DNA from: Prevotellaceae bacterium
GTDB lineage: Bacteria; Bacteroidota; Bacteroidia; Bacteroidales; Bacteroidaceae
Assembly (NCBI GenBank): GCA_022508665.1
Contig: JAFLUT010000017.1
Location: 1 to 33,369, forward strand
DNA length: 33,369 nt
Direction: 5' to 3'
The translations under genes were made by a program, and so were the position numbers. Below the pieces are notes generated by a model. The model had not been told where the DNA came from. It did no database searches and saw nothing but the letters and a program-made list of their open reading frames with translations. Shown here piece by piece: positions 8,188 through 15,487 of this stretch. Within the stretch, counting starts at the first letter, position 1; each line of letters starts with the position of its first letter.

Positions 8188-8988
8188 ATGAAACGCTTTT
8201 CACTCATTCTGTTTGCCATAAGCATTGCAATAATCGGCAAAGCACAAATCTTGGTAATTTCCGACACTGACAAATCACAAGATTTTGAAGTACCCAGCAC
8301 AGACAAAACACCGGGAGGTTGGAATTTTAATATCCTTTCCACGAACCTGCTACAAAACAATAACAATTGCGACAACAAATGGACACCTTCCTTAACGTCT
8401 TTTTATTTCGGTTTCATCGGAGGAGCAAATCAAGCAGATGACGTCAGCATCAATATGGGGCAATCATACGAGTTGGGAATAGACAACATACTCAGTGCTG
8501 AAAGCCACCTCTCCAAAGGTGTTATGCTATCCATTGGTCTCGGTATGGGATGGAGAAACCACCGTATGACCAATCAAAAGATGTTTGCTAAGCACGACGA
8601 CGGAAGCATCACTATCGAGCCTTATCCCGCTGGCGCCAACCCTAAATTCAGCCGCATCCACACTTGGGGATTTGTTGTTCCGATAAAATTTTCTTTTCGT
8701 TTGGGCAAACTTACTAACAAACGAGCAGGCTCTCATAGATTTAGCATAGGTCCTGAACTGTACTATACCCCTCATGCCAGTCTGAAAACCCGGTATATCT
8801 TGGACAGAAAGCAGAAACTCAAAGACAACAACCTGCATTTCAACAAAGTAACCGTAGGACTTCAAGCAGAATGCCTAATAAATGGCGACATAGGCGTCTA
8901 CTGTAAATACAACCCTTTCCCCGTACTTGATACTGACTATGCACCTAAATTCAGCAGCATAACTGTGGGATTGACCGTATCGCCATAA
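8188..8988 (+). CDS. Outer-membrane beta-barrel protein of the ECF operon
   Basis: A 266-aa protein with a signal peptide (cleavage near KAQ, residue 19). The mature part, from about residue 65, shows alternating amphipathic strands rich in Gly and aromatic residues (FYFGFIGG, MLSIGLGMGWR, FVVPIKFSFRLG, FSIGPELYYTP, ITVGLTV), as in small PorT/OmpW-like barrels. The last residue is Pro, not the usual aromatic. It closes the sigma operon and converges on the acetylesterase gene with only 19 bp between stop codons and no clear terminator. The barrel call is by composition and strand pattern; the cargo or role is unknown. Confidence 0.7.
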   Translation: MKRFSLILFAISIAIIGKAQILVISDTDKSQDFEVPSTDKTPGGWNFNILSTNLLQNNNNCDNKWTPSLTSFYFGFIGGANQADDVSINMGQSYELGIDNILSAESHLSKGVMLSIGLGMGWRNHRMTNQKMFAKHDDGSITIEPYPAGANPKFSRIHTWGFVVPIKFSFRLGKLTNKRAGSHRFSIGPELYYTPHASLKTRYILDRKQKLKDNNLHFNKVTVGLQAECLINGDIGVYCKYNPFPVLDTDYAPKFSSITVGLTVSP

Positions 8989-9007
8989 GTTACTGGCACA
9001 AGTATGC

Positions 9008-10711
9008 TTATCTCAGCAGTGCAGCCGCAGGACTGCCTATCTCTTTCAATCCCTTGGCAACGCTTTTAGCATTGAGTTTCGCTCCGAGGAGGGAAGTATG
9101 GGTGTGGTCGTGATTGAAATATGCAGCAGACTTTTTCTGACCGATTTTGTCGAGTGCATTGGCTGTAATGTTGTGAACATCGACGAACTCTGCCCCTGTC
9201 TCCTCCGCCACATCACGACACCATTTGCCGTAAGTCTCGTTACGACGCTCTATGTACATTTTGTTTTTCTTCTCTTTCACTGGATAGATTAACCCACGAG
9301 AAGTGCCATTGCCTTCGTGCCATTCGTTACGTGGAGTGAGGGAAAGGAGGATTGGAATAGCACCCTTTTCCTGCGCATCGCGTATCATTTTCTTTAGATA
9401 CCATCCATAGGAATATATCACACGGTATTGCCCGTTGCTTGCCAACTTGAACACCTTGCAGGAGTCATCGGATGTGGCTATGACACCACGCTCCTTGTCA
9501 CGGTCAATGCCTCCGATATCGTTGTGTCCAAACTGGATAAGCACGAAGTCACCGGGTTCGAGGGAGTTGTACACCTCTTCCCACCGTTCTTCGTCAATGA
9601 ATGTGCGTGTGCTGCGACCTGCCTTTGCTTGGTTCTGGAATACGCATTTGGTGGAGTCAAACACTGTGTAGCCTTGACTGCCCCACCCCCACATTCCGTC
9701 GGGATTTTTATCCTCGTTCTTGCCTGTGGAGTCTCCACAGAGGAACACCATTGGCATCCCTTTCTTGCGATTTTGGTCACAACGGCGAGGGTTTACCCTA
9801 TCGCTAAGGCAATTACGCAGGAACGCTAATTGCGGATCGGTGCTTTCCTTGATGCCTTCGGCTGCACTCCGAGCATTCATTCTCGCTCCGTAGGCAGAGG
9901 AATGTATTTTGTCGAGGAAGAAATGATAGTCTGTTTTCCACGGTCCATATTTCTCCAACTTGGCAGCGGAAATATCGTTGAGGTCAATGACTGGCGTGCC
10001 TGTCTCCTTGCCTATGGCAAAGATAGCAGGAGTGAAGTCCGACAGTTTGCGTTGAATTTTCTTCGGGTCGTTCTCCTCATAAGCATTGCGAGGAGTGAGA
10101 GTGAAGAGGACAGGAGTAGCACCTTTGGCACGCACATCGTTAATGAAACGACGGATATAGCCACCAAAAGTGTATACCATTTCATTTTGCTTAGATACCT
10201 TATTATATATATATGTGGAATCCTCAGCCACCTTGAGCTTGCCGTTTGGGCGATAACTGGAACGTGCGCGGATAGAATCGATTGGCCCATTGTCATTATG
10301 CCCAAGTTCCAGAAATACGTAATCGCCTTTCCGCACGGCATCCAGCACAGGCTTCCACAACTGATTGTAGAACGTGCGAGGCGATGTGCCGCCAAGTGCA
10401 TGGTTTTCAACCGTTATCTTATTCTCATCATAATACTCGTGGGCATAAAATCCCCATCCCCACTGACCGTTGTTACCATTACCGAGCGTGCCTGTTCGCA
10501 TAGTGCTGTTGCCCACAAGGAACAGGACAGGGTTGTCACCACGACGACTGCTTCCCGGCACTGGCCGTGCCTGATTTGCCACTTCGATAGAGTCTGCCGT
10601 AAGGTCACGCACTCCGTTGATGTCGAGCCAGATGTCGCCTTGCGCCGACACACTCAGTGAGCAGAGGAACGCCACAAAGGCAAGGAATGAAAATGTTGCT
10701 AATCGTTTCAT
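9008..10711 (-). CDS. Secreted protein with two rhamnogalacturonan-acetylesterase-like SGNH domains
   Basis: A 567-aa protein with a signal peptide (cut after about residue 23) and two tandem SGNH/GDSL esterase domains of the rhamnogalacturonan acetylesterase type (CE12-like), which remove acetyl groups from pectin backbones. Domain 1 (about 58-295) has GNST with Ser69, GHND with Asn139, and Asp267/His270 in LDKIHSS. Domain 2 (about 315-560) has GDST with Ser328, GRSTRT, GHND with Asn397, and Asp535/His538 in HDHTHTS. Both domains therefore keep a complete set of catalytic residues, although domain 1 has Asn for Asp in the GDS block. It is the last gene of the birA operon, one base after the Nudix stop. 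Substrate is inferred from the family. Confidence 0.85.
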   Translation of the reverse strand: MKRLATFSFLAFVAFLCSLSVSAQGDIWLDINGVRDLTADSIEVANQARPVPGSSRRGDNPVLFLVGNSTMRTGTLGNGNNGQWGWGFYAHEYYDENKITVENHALGGTSPRTFYNQLWKPVLDAVRKGDYVFLELGHNDNGPIDSIRARSSYRPNGKLKVAEDSTYIYNKVSKQNEMVYTFGGYIRRFINDVRAKGATPVLFTLTPRNAYEENDPKKIQRKLSDFTPAIFAIGKETGTPVIDLNDISAAKLEKYGPWKTDYHFFLDKIHSSAYGARMNARSAAEGIKESTDPQLAFLRNCLSDRVNPRRCDQNRKKGMPMVFLCGDSTGKNEDKNPDGMWGWGSQGYTVFDSTKCVFQNQAKAGRSTRTFIDEERWEEVYNSLEPGDFVLIQFGHNDIGGIDRDKERGVIATSDDSCKVFKLASNGQYRVIYSYGWYLKKMIRDAQEKGAIPILLSLTPRNEWHEGNGTSRGLIYPVKEKKNKMYIERRNETYGKWCRDVAEETGAEFVDVHNITANALDKIGQKKSAAYFNHDHTHTSLLGAKLNAKSVAKGLKEIGSPAAALLR

Positions 10712-10712
10712 T

Positions 10713-11228
10713 TTATAGGTTTATTAGGTTTACGGTTTTTAGTTCATGCTCAAAGTTAGGGGTAAAAATGCCCTTTCCCATGCTTTCACGGATTTCGTCG
10801 ATGCTCCAGAACCGTCCTCCGTCAAGTTCTGCAGAGGGTGTGATTTCTCCGTCATACACCGTCTTATGCACAAAGACAAGTTCCTTTTCTCGGTCACTCT
10901 CGAAGACATACTGCGTGATGCGTTCAGGGGTAAAGTCCATTATGCCCAATTCCTCCCGAACCTCACGCCTAAGGGCATCTTCTATACACTCTCCCAAGTC
11001 AACATGACCGCCCACAGCCGTATCCCATTTGCCCGGCTGAATATCCTTCCATTCGGGCCGACGTTGCAGGTACAGTTCGCCTTTCCTATTAAAGACATGT
11101 AGATGCACCACAGGATGCAGCAGTTTCGTCCCACTGTGACATTCGCCTCGTGTGGCGGCACTCACGATGTTGCCGTCTTCATCCACTATCGGGAACATTT
11201 CTTCATTATTGTCTTTCATCATGTACAT
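10713..11228 (-). CDS. Nudix hydrolase
   Basis: A 171-aa Nudix hydrolase. The Nudix box is complete, from Gly74 to Ile96: GGHVDLGE followed by RREVREELGI, matching GX5EX7REUXEEXGU. The segment before it, HPVVHLHVFNRKGELYLQRRP, resembles the isopentenyl-diphosphate-isomerase-like Nudix branch (YfcD type). The nucleoside-diphosphate-type substrate cannot be predicted. Starts at Met1, Met3 or Met4 are all possible. It lies 4 bp after the queA-type gene and 1 bp before the acetylesterase, so it is part of a tight operon. Confidence 0.88.
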   Translation of the reverse strand: MYMMKDNNEEMFPIVDEDGNIVSAATRGECHSGTKLLHPVVHLHVFNRKGELYLQRRPEWKDIQPGKWDTAVGGHVDLGECIEDALRREVREELGIMDFTPERITQYVFESDREKELVFVHKTVYDGEITPSAELDGGRFWSIDEIRESMGKGIFTPNFEHELKTVNLINL

Positions 11229-11232
11229 GTTT

Positions 11233-12498
11233 TTAAGGTATTAAGAGTGATGAATCGCCATAACTAAGGAAGCGGAAATCGTGCGACAGAGCGTAATCAT
11301 AGACCTTCCGCCAGTCACCATTGAGGAATGCCGAAACGAGCAACAGCAAGGTTGATTGTGGCTGATGAAAGTTAGTTATCATCTGCTTCACAATGTGATA
11401 CTTATACCCCGGCGCAATCATTATCTGGGTAGACGAATGCAGCACATCCATTTGATTGCTTTTCATATAGCCGAGCAAAGATTGCAACGCCTCAACAGTA
11501 GTCATTCCGCCGTCATATTCGTATGGCATCCACTGCGACACATGCAGTTCCTCACCAAGGCAGCCACACTCCTTCCTCTCCATCTTTAATCTATCGCTCA
11601 AAACACCCATATAGTAAAGACTTTCGAGGGTACGGACACTGGTAGTTCCCACGGCTATTGCCTCTCCCCCATGAGCAATGAGTTTCTCTATTGTCTGCTG
11701 ACGGACTGCGATATGTTCGGTGTGCATGTCATGCCCTCCAATCTCCTCACTCTTGACCGGTTTGAACGTACCTGCCCCAACATGTAGGGTCAGTTCCTCA
11801 CGATCGATTCCTACACGGTCTATCGCCTCCAACACACGCTCCGTGAAATGCAGACCTGCGGTAGGGGCTGCCACAGAACCTTTAATCTTCGAATATACAG
11901 TCTGATACGTCGTCTTGTCCGACTCCTCTGTATTTCTGTTAAGGTATGGCGGAATGGGGAGTTCACCGACGGCATCAAGCAGTTCCGCCCATGTGTAGTT
12001 ACCATTCCATGTGAACTCCACAATGTGAGATGTGCCGTGAAGGCCTTTGCGTTCACAAGCCAGCATAACGCTCTCTCCGTCAGACATTTCTATCTCACGA
12101 TACAGTTTGCCCTCCTTCCATTTCTTTAGGTTACCCACCAAGCAATACCAACTCACTTGTCCACGTTGAGAGAAATTCAACTGATAGTCGTTTGGCACGG
12201 CAGGTTCAAGACAGAACACCTCTATCAAAGCCCCCTGCACACCGTCGGTAGGCGTCTTTCTGAAATGCAGCCGCGCCTGAATCACTTTGGTGTTGTTGAA
12301 CACCATCAATGCACCCTTTGGAAGATACGTTGGCAACGACGTGAACACATCCTCACTCACTGTTCCATGTTTGTATATGAGCAGTTTGCTTGCATCCCTC
12401 TCTGCCAAAGGAAACTTGGCTATACGCTCGTCAGGTAGCGGATAATTGTAGTCCGCTATATGTATGTGCTTGGGATTTAATCCGTTGTCACGCTGCAT
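11233..12498 (-). CDS. queA: S-adenosylmethionine:tRNA ribosyltransferase-isomerase (QueA family)
   Basis: QueA transfers and isomerises the ribosyl part of SAM onto 7-aminomethyl-7-deazaguanine in tRNA, giving epoxyqueuosine. Family motifs are ADYNYPLPDERIA, GALMVFNNTKVIQARL, GELPIPPYLNR, GSVAAPTAGLHFT, LTLHVGAGTFKPV and AVGTTSVRTLES. At 421 aa it is longer than the standard QueA (about 340-360), with extra sequence between residues 85 and 150. Bacteroidetes often have a long QueA-like paralogue beside a normal one, so this may be the paralogue. It sits between birA (10-bp gap) and the Nudix gene (4-bp gap). queG, the next enzyme in the pathway, is at 23556-24518. Confidence 0.85.
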   Translation of the reverse strand: MQRDNGLNPKHIHIADYNYPLPDERIAKFPLAERDASKLLIYKHGTVSEDVFTSLPTYLPKGALMVFNNTKVIQARLHFRKTPTDGVQGALIEVFCLEPAVPNDYQLNFSQRGQVSWYCLVGNLKKWKEGKLYREIEMSDGESVMLACERKGLHGTSHIVEFTWNGNYTWAELLDAVGELPIPPYLNRNTEESDKTTYQTVYSKIKGSVAAPTAGLHFTERVLEAIDRVGIDREELTLHVGAGTFKPVKSEEIGGHDMHTEHIAVRQQTIEKLIAHGGEAIAVGTTSVRTLESLYYMGVLSDRLKMERKECGCLGEELHVSQWMPYEYDGGMTTVEALQSLLGYMKSNQMDVLHSSTQIMIAPGYKYHIVKQMITNFHQPQSTLLLLVSAFLNGDWRKVYDYALSHDFRFLSYGDSSLLIP

Positions 12499-12508
12499 CT
12501 TTCTTTGT

Positions 12509-13276
12509 TCATTTAATGATAAAACTTACTTCCTTAAACTCATATCGCACCACGTTGTCATCGCTGAACCTCAGGTGCAGATGTCCAGTTGGCTCAATAT
12601 CTGCAACCTCTGCCATAAACTCGCCACGCACATCACGGTAGCGATGAAAACCTGTACGGCGATACAAATTCTCCATATATTTTTGCCGAATTTCATCCTC
12701 TCCACCCTCACGCAATCTCTCATAATACTTCTGAAAATTGCAGACAATGGCGGCAAGAATTTCCTCACAGTCATAGTTTTTCCCTGTCAACCTCTTGAGC
12801 GATGTAGGGTTAAGGGCATCACTACGAAATTCCGTCTGATTTACGTTTATCCCCACACCAATGATACAGTTGGAAATGCTTTTGCCCTGCAAATCACACT
12901 CTATCAACGTGCCGCTTATCTTCTCATCGCCCACATATATATCATTAGGCCACTTTATCTTCACCTCTTTCACATACCTCGACAAAGCCTCCTGCACAGC
13001 CACAGCCATGCATTGCGACAGCACAAACTGACGAGTGGCACAGATGAAATCAGGGTGACACAGCAAAGAGAACGTCAAGTTTTTTCCCTTCTCCGTCTCC
13101 CACGAGTTGCCCTGCTGTCCACGACCCCTCGTTTGGTCATCAGCCACAACAAGAGTGAAGCCGGGCAATGATTGGGCAGACACCACATTGCCCGTTCCCT
13201 CCTCTGCCAGCATTTCACGGACAAAGTTATTAGTCGAGTCAACCACAGGAAGATTTATGCGTGATACACTCTCCAT
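12509..13276 (-). CDS. birA: Biotin--[acetyl-CoA-carboxylase] ligase
   Basis: Attaches biotin to the carrier protein of biotin-dependent carboxylases through biotinyl-AMP. It is 255 aa from the ATG at 13276, beginning MESVSRINLPVVDSTN. Signature blocks are GRGQQGNSW (the nucleotide-binding loop), KWPNDIYV, KISGTLIE with the catalytic-site Lys, and GVGINVN. There is no N-terminal winged helix, so it is a ligase only and not a repressor like E. coli BirA. The frame is open for 37 codons further upstream, but a -7 box at 13294-13301 lies inside that extension. It is the first gene of a four-gene operon with queA, Nudix and the double acetylesterase. Confidence 0.92.
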   Translation of the reverse strand: MESVSRINLPVVDSTNNFVREMLAEEGTGNVVSAQSLPGFTLVVADDQTRGRGQQGNSWETEKGKNLTFSLLCHPDFICATRQFVLSQCMAVAVQEALSRYVKEVKIKWPNDIYVGDEKISGTLIECDLQGKSISNCIIGVGINVNQTEFRSDALNPTSLKRLTGKNYDCEEILAAIVCNFQKYYERLREGGEDEIRQKYMENLYRRTGFHRYRDVRGEFMAEVADIEPTGHLHLRFSDDNVVRYEFKEVSFIIK

Positions 13277-13293
13277 TCTCCTCTTTTTTGTTG

Positions 13294-13301
13294 CAAAATT
13301 A
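13294..13301 (-). promoter_or_regulatory. -7 box of the birA operon
   Basis: TAATTTTG on the minus strand, an exact TAnnTTTG match that ends 17 nt before the birA ATG. No good -33 TTTG is seen 19-21 bp upstream; the region there is T-rich. It decides the start at 13276. Confidence 0.5.
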
Positions 13302-13396
13302 AGGAAAAAAGAAGAAAAACTAACCTTCATTGCCGTTCTTTTGACGTTTACCCAAGAAAAAAGACCATTTCCCCACTGTTTTAGCAAACTATTTTC

Positions 13397-13404
13397 TATA
13401 TTTG
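13397..13404 (+). promoter_or_regulatory. -7 box of the methyltransferase-like gene
   Basis: TATATTTG, an exact TAnnTTTG match, ends 17 nt before the ATG at 13422. The -33 region has only a weak ACTG (13375-13378). It is divergent from the birA -7 box about 100 bp away. Confidence 0.5.
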
Positions 13405-13421
13405 CAAGTCAAGAGAACACC

Positions 13422-13862
13422 ATGAACCTGCGACGTACTGCACATCTTATTCTGACTGCCTTGCCCCGTGCTATCCATAGACGCGGATTTGGTGTGCAGT
13501 CGCCATGGGCATACGAGTTGGTGCGTGACGTACTGTTTGAGCCTCTGCAATACTACGCATACGAGGAACAGCACCTTACCTCTCGCCGACAGCAGCAGTT
13601 GTTCCGCATCAAGAACCACTACCGCAATCACCCACTCATCATCATTGACGACAAGGCACAGGTGGCAGCAGAACGGTATGAGCAAGCACTGCGGCACATC
13701 ACAACCGACACAATACTTATAATAGAGAACATCAACAACGAAAACGCTAAATTGTGGAATGCCATAGTCAAAGACCCTCGTGCCATTATCACTTTCGACA
13801 TGAGACATCGAGGCATGGTCACTTTCGACACCAAACGCATCAAACAGAACTACCTACTATAA
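13422..13862 (+). CDS. Shortened methyltransferase-like protein lacking the SAM-binding core
   Basis: A 146-aa protein from the ATG at 13422. The N-terminus, with HRRGFGVQSPWAYELVRDV, resembles the start of Bacteroidetes class I SAM methyltransferases of about 240 aa, which begin with a G-H/F-G-x-x-S-P-F/W segment followed by a YYAYE-like region. The C-terminal half (LIIIDDKAQV, TILIIENINN, LWNAIVKDPRAIITFDMRHRGMVTF) resembles the last strands of the same fold. The central stretch with the glycine-rich SAM motif I is missing, although the frame is intact and no stop is present. It is probably a catalytically dead derivative, or a small protein of new function. The frame continues upstream to 13107 but overlaps birA in antisense, so the shorter start is preferred. 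Confidence 0.6.
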   Translation: MNLRRTAHLILTALPRAIHRRGFGVQSPWAYELVRDVLFEPLQYYAYEEQHLTSRRQQQLFRIKNHYRNHPLIIIDDKAQVAAERYEQALRHITTDTILIIENINNENAKLWNAIVKDPRAIITFDMRHRGMVTFDTKRIKQNYLL

Positions 13863-13903
13863 TCTCTATATAACTCTATGTCATCTATAAAATCTATCCC
13901 CCA

Positions 13904-14452
13904 ATGAAACCCTACACAAAGACAGGAGACTGTGGCCAGACATCGCTCGCCAGCAATCAGCGAGTAAGCAAAACCTGTACACGCATCGAAGCATACGGCA
14001 CAGTGGATGAACTCAACTCACAAATTGGTCTGCTCATCACCTATTGCAACGCTCCTCACGACATAGCCGTACTGACCGAGGTGCAGGAAACTCTCTTTGT
14101 CATTGGAGGAATACTCGCCACCGATGCTTCCGACAGCGAGACTGACTGCTCCGTTGCCACTGACACCATACTTCATTTAGAGCAAGAGATTGACGCTATC
14201 TGCACCACCCTGCCTCCGCTCAAAAGTTTCATCCTTCCCGGCGGTTGCCGTGCATCAGCCGTCAGCCATGTATGCCGCACTGTATGCCGACGTGCCGAGC
14301 GTCGCATTATCTGTCTCAACGAACAAGAAAACTCAGTTCATTCCAACCTAATAGCCTACATCAACCGCCTTAGCGACTACCTCTTCGTCTTGGCAAGAAA
14401 ACTCAACCTCGACGAAAATCATCCCGAAATTATTTGGAGAAAGCAGAAATAA
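13904..14452 (+). CDS. Cob(I)alamin adenosyltransferase, PduO type
   Basis: Transfers adenosyl from ATP to cob(I)alamin, giving adenosylcobalamin for enzymes such as methylmalonyl-CoA mutase. It is 182 aa, the single-domain PduO/MMAB length. Motifs are the N-terminal ATP-binding YTKTGDCGQTSL, RIEAYGTVDELNSQIG, CRTVCRRAERR with the key arginines, and INRLSDYLFVLARKLN at the C-terminus. It lies 41 bp after the methyltransferase-like gene. Its 3' end contains the promoter of the next gene (14433-14464). No cobalamin riboswitch is visible upstream. Confidence 0.92.
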   Translation: MKPYTKTGDCGQTSLASNQRVSKTCTRIEAYGTVDELNSQIGLLITYCNAPHDIAVLTEVQETLFVIGGILATDASDSETDCSVATDTILHLEQEIDAICTTLPPLKSFILPGGCRASAVSHVCRTVCRRAERRIICLNEQENSVHSNLIAYINRLSDYLFVLARKLNLDENHPEIIWRKQK

Positions 14453-14464
14453 ATTGTACTTTTG
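14433..14464 (+). promoter_or_regulatory. Consensus promoter within the 3' end of the pduO-type gene
   Basis: TTTG (14433-14436), 20-bp spacer, TACTTTTG (14457-14464): both boxes match the Bacteroidetes consensus. The -33 box lies inside the adenosyltransferase coding region. The predicted leader before the ATG at 14539 is about 65-70 nt. Confidence 0.72.
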
Positions 14465-14538
14465 TGCCGTCATTAGAGATAGGGGCTATACATACCCCGA
14501 AAAACACAACATTAAGAACACTTAAATTACTGAATATC

Positions 14539-14760
14539 ATGTATTGGACACTTGAATTAGCATCGAAACTAGAAGATGCGCCATGGCCAGCAACCAAAGA
14601 AGAACTCATCGACTACGCCACACGCTCTGGCGCACCACTTGAAGTGATAGAGAACCTCGAAGAAATAGAGGATGAGGGTGATATCTACGAATCTATCGAA
14701 GAGATTTGGCCCGACTATCCCTCAAAAGAGGATTTCCTTTGGGACGAGGAGGAGTATTGA
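14539..14760 (+). CDS. DUF2795-like small acidic protein
   Basis: A 73-aa, strongly acidic cytoplasmic protein beginning MYWTLELASKLEDAPWP and containing ATKEELIDYATRSGAPLEVIENL, the helical core of DUF2795 proteins widespread in Bacteroidetes, and WPDYPSKEDFLWDEEEY at its end. Its function is unknown. The frame is open back to 14434, but the promoter at 14457-14464 falls inside that extension, so the ATG at 14539 is chosen. It is followed after 4 bp by the lipoprotein gene and is probably co-transcribed with it. Confidence 0.82.
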   Translation: MYWTLELASKLEDAPWPATKEELIDYATRSGAPLEVIENLEEIEDEGDIYESIEEIWPDYPSKEDFLWDEEEY

Positions 14761-14764
14761 TTGT

Positions 14765-15355
14765 ATGAGAAAAACAAACTATGTCATATTGGCGTTGCTG
14801 ACTGCCCTACTGTTCTCCTGCGACGGCAAGAAGCCGAAGGAGGCAGAGCCTGTCGTGGAAATCAGACCGCTGGATGAAATACCGGGTATCTATGAAATGC
14901 ACGGAACTATCGGCGACGGGACGAGCATGAATGTGATGGAGTGCATCAACGATGATGGCGACACTATCTACATCAACATAAACGCACAGGCGATAATGGG
15001 AGGAGTGACCGTTGGGGATGAAATCGACATCATATACAATGTGAGCAAGGACGAAAATGTGGCATCTGTGGCTGTCAACATGACGGCTCTGCAACACCTG
15101 TGGACACAGCGTGGCAACGACGGCAAAAGGCAAAGTCTGGAACTGGACAGCAAGGGAAGGGCTACAACATACGACATGACGATAGAATATGACTCATGGG
15201 AAGTGAAGGACGGTCTTCTTCTGTTGCGTTCACCCATGAAGCCCGGAGAGGAGAAGCCTGCCGCTGTCGACACATTTGAGATTATGCGACTGACCCCCGA
15301 CAGCCTTGTGCTGATAAACGGAAACATGATGACTGAGTTTGAAAGATATAATTAG
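14765..15355 (+). CDS. Lipocalin-like lipoprotein
   Basis: A 196-aa lipoprotein. The signal sequence ends in the lipobox LLFSC with Cys19 as the lipidated residue, so it is anchored to a membrane facing the periplasm. The C-terminal part (YDSWEVKDGLLLL, DTFEIMRLTPDSLVLINGN) has the strand pattern of the Bacteroidetes Lipocalin-3-like family. The middle (MHGTIGDGTSMNVMECINDDGDTIYI) may form an additional small beta domain. The frame is open upstream to 14672, overlapping the DUF2795 gene, but the lipoprotein signal fixes the start at 14765. Ligand and role are unknown. Confidence 0.78.
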   Translation: MRKTNYVILALLTALLFSCDGKKPKEAEPVVEIRPLDEIPGIYEMHGTIGDGTSMNVMECINDDGDTIYININAQAIMGGVTVGDEIDIIYNVSKDENVASVAVNMTALQHLWTQRGNDGKRQSLELDSKGRATTYDMTIEYDSWEVKDGLLLLRSPMKPGEEKPAAVDTFEIMRLTPDSLVLINGNMMTEFERYN

Positions 15356-15359
15356 GTTA

Positions 15360-15457
15360 CAGGCGAGAGGAGAGAGGCGACTTAGTAACTTCTAACCACT
15401 AATCTCCAATCTCTAACACATAACCTCTCACCTCCTAACCTCTAACCTTTTAACACA
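15360..15457. repeat. Degenerate CTAACC/CTCTAAC repeat tract
   Basis: A purine-rich block (GAGAGGAGAGAGG, within 15360-15378) is followed by a pyrimidine-rich tract with at least five imperfect copies of a CTAAC-C-type word (around 15392, 15413, 15421, 15436 and 15442). The two blocks are partly complementary and could fold back imperfectly. It fills the gap between the lipoprotein and DUF2264 genes. Confidence 0.5.
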
Positions 15458-15487
15458 TACATTACTAACCTAAATCATACGAATAGC

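Noticed and set aside
9830-10660. 276-aa open frame opposite the acetylesterase gene
   Set aside because: Antisense shadow of a strongly conserved coding region; no family features.
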